62,000 nt of DNA from Cristatella mucedo (taxonomy: Eukaryota; Bryozoa; Phylactolaemata; Cristatellidae): positions 3,185,001-3,247,000 of the forward strand of contig WPIO01000002.1 of the NCBI GenBank assembly GCA_009760855.2, read 5' to 3'. The position numbers were made by a program, and so were the translations under genes. How positions within the stretch are numbered: position 1 is the first letter of the stretch; each line of letters opens with the position of its first letter. Shown here piece by piece: positions 57,350 to 62,000 of the stretch. Under the pieces are notes generated by a model that worked only from the letters and a program-made list of their open reading frames with translations, was not told the origin of the DNA and did no database searches.

Positions 57350-60300
57350 CGGCTCCTCGACCGTGTTTTTATAGACGAGGCTTCAAAGCAGCAGTCGATC
57401 TTACCCTTCAGCTTCATTGAAGCTGCTGTGCTACTTGACGAGGACCCAGCAGAGAAGCGCCGGTCGATGAGATGCACCGGTCGCAGCGTAGCAGCTACGA
57501 AGCAGACACGGCAGACACAAGGCGTAGCTCGTGAATTGTCCACAATGAGGGATCTGCATGCATAGCTAGTGTGCTGTCATTGCCAAGTGCTTCGTGCGTT
57601 TGCGTGATTAAGCTTTCACATTTTACCACTGTACACCGCGCCCACATGTTCCATCATCTTAACATCTATCCGGTTGAACGCCAGACCGGCGAGCTGAGCG
57701 CGCGTTCTGGTGAAAGCGCTTGCGGCGAGAGTGAAGCGAGCGCTGAAAGAGCTGCCGCTGCTGCAGCAGGTGGCAATTCGCGAGCAGGTCCGTCGGCATG
57801 CGCAGGGGAGAGCAGCGCCACCAGGCGAGAGCAGCCGGCGCTGCTCTGCCGGGCGTGACGCGCTTGCTTTGGATCGAAAAGCGAGCGCCATTGCATTCGT
57901 CAAGTACGTGCATATCTGGATATGTCGTACGATCATGCAGCGAGTAGCTGAGCCACGAGCCGCTTCTAAGAAGTGTGTCCCTTTCGCTTCACCGACTTCG
58001 CCAGCCAGCGAACAGCTATCTCGCAGTTGCCTGAGCAGTGGACAATTACCCAAGAACCAAAGGCATTAGTATTGCATCGGAAACGAGCTCACAATAAGCA
58101 GTCGCACCAGTAATTTAATGGAAGAGTTGCATATTCCTTAAGCCGTGTATTTTAATAAGACTATATCTGGAAGTGGCTATGAGTTTAACGTAGCTGCTTT
58201 TCAGTCGACGCTACGGAAGACGCTTATGTAATTGACCATGGCCAAGCTCTTGCAGGTAAAGTTGCGGACACTGGCGGCGCGATATACGCTAAAATGAGAG
58301 GCTCCAGAATCTCAGGCTAGCAGCCGCTTGGCTAGACTCATGAGAGTGCGAAAGTCTACCGTGCCAAGGTCGGAGCCCGAACGGCTGTGGAATGCTGATA
58401 GTCACCCACCGATGACAGATTTTTTTCAACGTCTTCAAGTAACTGCGAAGGAATTTCAAGGCGAAGTGCGATTCGCATTTGGCAGCGTCCGACTTCCTGT
58501 TGGATTATGGCAGTGAAGCAACGGCGAGCTAAATCGGTCAGATTAAGGCTGCTATTCATTATTTGTGAGTCCTGTATTGCAACAGCTAAAAATAAGTCAT
58601 GCGATGATCCAGAGCCGAGGCAGCATACGATAGGCTGGGAGTTGTGCTTTCGTAGTCGGCATTGGCGTTCGAGCTGATTTGAGCTCTAAGCCACGGAGCC
58701 ATTTGTGTACGTCATGGACGACGTCGAACGCCTTTAACCCGCCGCTGCTGTCAAATAGACTTGTCTACGCTATGGCTATGGAGTTATTATACTAAGGTAT
58801 GAGCGTATCTTCGTCGCTGCCGTGTACCGCACCTATCGGCATACCTGTATGAGTTGTGCAGTGCCTTCGCGTCGCTGGCCGCACAACGAGCTTCATGCGT
58901 CGCCAGTATTCGTCGCTCGTCGGTTAAGACTAGCACCGTTACGCGCACTGCGTTTGCGACCTAGTTCAGTCCAGTCGCGGAAGCCGGTACGCCCGTTTGT
59001 AACAGCAGCGCCTCTACAGCGGGCTGGAATACGGCAGCGCCTCTACTTCCGGTAGGAATACATTAGGTCTGATTCACTTTGCCCGCGAAAGTAGCGGGCT
59101 CGTTTTTTTATTTGTCGTCAGAAAGCAAAAGCACTTTAGCGCCTATCAGCAGCGCTTGCGGCAATAAAGGACTGCGTGCCGCAGGACTCAAACCGACTAC
59201 ATTGTTCGCGTGCTTGTGCACCTTGTGCACAAGCTTATTACACCGCTGAAACGCTCGGCTTGGCTGGCTTCAAGCAGCGAATCAATCCGAAGAAAGCGCC
59301 TGCTGATTGCCGGTGAACGGCCGCGACGCCTAATAGGTCTATCTAGCGGAGCGGCGGCGCGTGCGAAAGTGTGCAGTGGAAGTAGGCAGTGGGCGGATTT
59401 GTACGTCCTGTATACCTAGCTTAGTGGAGATCTGTGTGCATTCGATGCCACAATATGCTATTACCCAGCGCGTGCAATAGCAGAGTGCATTTCCGCTGGC
59501 ATTCGCACCTGCCGCTGGTTTTCAAATTTCCTGCGGTGTCGGCTAATAGTTACGACTCCGACTTGATAGTCGGCGCTTGTAAGATAGATCTCGTCGGCCA
59601 CTCTCATTAGAAAGCCGTAGGGTAATCACTGTACGGTGTGTCGTTAGGGTGGCGACCTTTAGCGGCGCTGCTCAGCAGCGCTGATCGGTCAGAGGAGGCT
59701 CGCTCATTTGGCACCCATCGTCGCTCGGTCGGTCGCACCTGGATGTTTTCGTAACCGTGCCTGCAGTGCGAGTGACGCCGCTCATGCAGCAGTGCTCGGG
59801 CAGCGTCGATGGCCGAGGGAGCGACGCGCCGCTCTTTCCTGCCGGCGTGGTTCAGATTCTTGCTCCCTGGCCCTGAAGCCTCGGCTTCGACTCACGTTGC
59901 CGGAGAGACACGCGAGCTCTTTGTCCGCGGAGCTCGCTGCGGCACGGCGCTCCGAGTCGCTGGGGCTGGGGGGTTGGAAGGAAGGGCTCTCATTTGTGCG
60001 AGAAAGCCGTCGACTCTGCGCGACGACGCTGAAAGCAGCGTCCCACTGCAAATCTCGCTCGGGCGGCTGCATCTCGAGGCGCGAGGCAGCACCCCCCCCC
60101 CGGGAATTCTGCCCCACCCCCAGCAGCTCGCTAGGGCTCAACCCGATGAGACGGCTCCCGCCACTGCTTCGTGGGAGGAAGCTAGCCCGTTGGTCGGTCG
60201 GTCGCGTGGGATTGCTCGAGAGATTCGACCGCGAGTTCTTGGTGGGAAATGTTCTCAGCTCGCCAGAGCAGCGGCTATCAGCGGCGGCGCCTCTTCCAGC

Positions 60301-61200
60301 TGGTGCCTCTCTCAGCAGGCGCGCTCGTCGCCAGCTGCACCTTCGATAGCCGGTCGCTGTCTACAGCTTCGATCCTGCTCGCCACTGCGACGGACGTTCT
60401 CAACTAACTGCTACCATCCAGCGGGCAAGGCGGAGCCAAGCGCGTGCCAGCGATCGGTGCTCTCCAATCGCCGAGCGCTGGCCGGCTGGTGCCCTAGGCG
60501 CACCAGCTGGGCTGACATTCCTCAAAGGAATTGGAGAAAAATCCAGCGTCAGAGAGCGGAATGCCTGGACCGCATCGTGCACTCGAGTTCGCCATGACAT
60601 TCCTAAGCGCACCTGGGTGAGCGCGTCCTCCAAGCTTTTAAAGCCGGCGACTTAAGTGGCCATTTCGAAGGTACTCTCAATCGCGTCGTACAAAAATGGT
60701 CCAGCCCGAGGCCCACGCTCGCACTCACGTATACGCACTCGCTCGCGAACTCGTGCACAAACACACACACACACACACACACACACGAACACATGTATAT
60801 GTATATGTTTCCCATATAATACAAAACTAGGTTAGCTAGTAAGTCCGTAAGTCCACTACAGTGTCTGATCGCCTTTACATTGAGTCCTTGGTGTAATATT
60901 TAAGGTACTACTACGACGGTACGGTGCAGCAATGATGGGTGTAAACAATTATCGCCTTACGACACCAAGTGGTAATAGCATGTATTGCCAGTTGCGGAAT
61001 TCTCTTCCAAAAATCGAGGTTATTTTGGACATCTTATACGGAAACCGATACAGCTTAAGACCTGTTTAAAACCTATCTGTTTGTTGTTTGACTATAGTGC
61101 TTAAGAAATGACATACCTATTTACATGTAGACACTTACAGCTTTCAACCACGCCCGCAAAGCCGGCGGCATCGGCCTTGAAATCGCCGACTCTAAGATAC
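57350..61200. other. Unrecognised; two GC-rich patches
   Basis: Bases 57640-58030 and 59640-60650 are CpG-rich, and frames of up to 262 codons (59809-60597, +) are open on several strands at once. They are Ala/Arg/Ser-rich and match nothing I know. A possible SINE2 head in reverse lies near 59165-59215, a short hairpin at 59212-59234, a (CA)n run at 60760-60785 and a weak LINE C-terminal remnant near 61000-61090. Confidence 0.4.
60760..60785. repeat. (CA)n microsatellite
   Basis: A short CA run, about 13 copies. Confidence 0.95.
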
Positions 61201-61207
61201 ATCTCAT

Positions 61208-62000
61208 TAATAATAATGTATTTGCCTAGCCAATCGGAGAGATTAATCTCTTTCTAGGCACTTTAAATATGCTATAAGGAAGCGTGGTCATACGGTTACT
61301 AGTAGCACTCACATTTTCAAAGGCATAACATGATTAGAGGTGACATGGTTAGAGGTGACATGGTTAGAGGTGACATGCACAGGGTTAGCTTGCAAATGTG
61401 GTTAAGGATAGCATGCGCAGACATTGTCAGCACGCACGAACACACAAAGGACGAATCACAAGGACCTACTAAATGCTGAGACGAGTAGGTGCGTTTTAGC
61501 TTCTTTTTAAGTTTCGTCATGTCAGGGAATGTCGTGATGTCAGTCGGGAGTGAATTCCAAGCTTTGAGCACAAATGAATTAAAGGTACGGCCCCCAAGGA
61601 TTTGAGGAAAGTATGAGGTGAAAGTAAACGAGTTGGTTCAGAAAAGCGGGCGGTACAATGCCTAGCCTGACGGGGGAGTAGTTCTTATAGGAATGCTGGA
61701 GCCAGAGAATGTAGCGACCTTAAAGTGAGTGACAGAACATTGAAGTCGATGCGCTGCGTGGCTGGAAGCCAGTGCAGGTCGGCGAGAAGTGATGTGATGT
61801 GGCAACTGCGATGATCACGACAGGCAAGCATAGCTGCAGAGTTGTGCACCAATAGTTAGCGCTTGATTGCATAGATCGGTGAACCAGAAAGCAGTGAGTT
61901 GCATAAGTCGAGACGGGGTATTAGAAATGTATGGACCAATTTGGATTAGTATCTCTGTCAAAGCAAGAGCACATTTTTAGCAATGTTATGTAGCTGAAAG
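61208..62000 (-). mobile_element. LINE A 3' part, running off the window
   Basis: The ATT-rich tail and hairpin (61208-61270) are followed, on the minus strand, by LKAWNSLPTDITTFPDMTKLKKKLKR residues and more of the reverse transcriptase C-terminus up to the window end. A 17-base phrase containing GGTTAGAGGTGACAT is repeated in tandem near 61329-61380. Confidence 0.85.

Noticed and set aside
59708-60597. Overlapping 213- and 262-codon genes
   Set aside because: Several overlapping frames are open on both strands of a CpG-rich patch with no familiar motif, which indicates base composition rather than coding.

Overview
The window looks like a piece of a repeat-rich invertebrate animal genome. 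There are no operons, no ribosome binding sites and no bacterial genes. It has two intact genes of the innexin family (invertebrate gap-junction channel proteins), many tRNA-derived SINEs, many non-LTR retrotransposons of the CR1/L2 type, relics of hAT and Tc1/mariner DNA transposons, and long (GA)n, (TA)n and (CA)n microsatellites. Innexins of this form exclude a vertebrate. A spiralian such as a flatworm or mollusc is a reasonable guess, but the sequence alone does not settle the phylum.

Cellular genes: innexin A (2922-4100, +, 392 aa) and innexin B (43699-44931, +, 410 aa). Each coding region is one uninterrupted, GC-rich exon with four membrane segments, the YYQWVP motif and two cysteines per extracellular loop. 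In both, a splice-acceptor-like tract ends exactly one base before the ATG, so each probably has an upstream non-coding exon or receives a trans-spliced leader. No other convincing cellular exon was recognised. CpG-rich stretches near 25.1-26.2, 37.4-38.0, 39.0-42.2, 57.6-58.1 and 59.6-60.7 kb may be promoters or first exons, but their open frames match nothing I know.

Mobile DNA makes up much of the rest. LINE family A is the most abundant; its 3' end is a conserved hairpin followed by (ATT)n. LINE family B has a near-complete copy at 17.25-20.6 kb, a second copy on the minus strand at 9.2-10.6 kb and a short nested one at 47.2 kb. SINE1 carries a tRNA-like head and a tail matching the LINE A 3' hairpin, so it was probably mobilised by LINE A. 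SINE2 has a tRNA-like head and a different tail. One hAT element (33796-37026) has a decayed transposase, terminal inverted repeats and a near-8-bp target duplication; it sits inside the endonuclease region of a LINE A copy and itself contains a SINE1. Two more hAT relics (28.8-29.66 kb and 49.4-50.07 kb) and one Tc1 relic (8.0-9.1 kb) are present.

Layout: 0-2.8 kb repeats; 2.9-4.1 innexin A; 5.7-7.5 LINE A pieces in alternating orientation; 8-9.1 Tc1; 9.2-10.6 LINE B (-); 11.7-15.8 SINE1 copies, (GA)n and a diverged LINE (-); 17.25-20.6 LINE B (+) split by SINE1; 22.1-22.7 LINE A; 25-26.2 GC-rich then (GA)n; 28.8-29.7 hAT relic; 31.8-37.3 LINE A (-) with nested hAT and SINE1; 38.0-38.35 CT minisatellite; 39-42.2 CpG-rich block; 42.4-43.1 SINE1 and LINE A; 43.23-43.47 (TA)n and a perfect palindrome; 43.7-44.9 innexin B; 46.9-53.1 nested LINE A/B and a hAT relic; 55.5-56.8 SINE2, microsatellites and LINE A; 57-61.2 mostly unexplained; 61.2 to the end LINE A (-).
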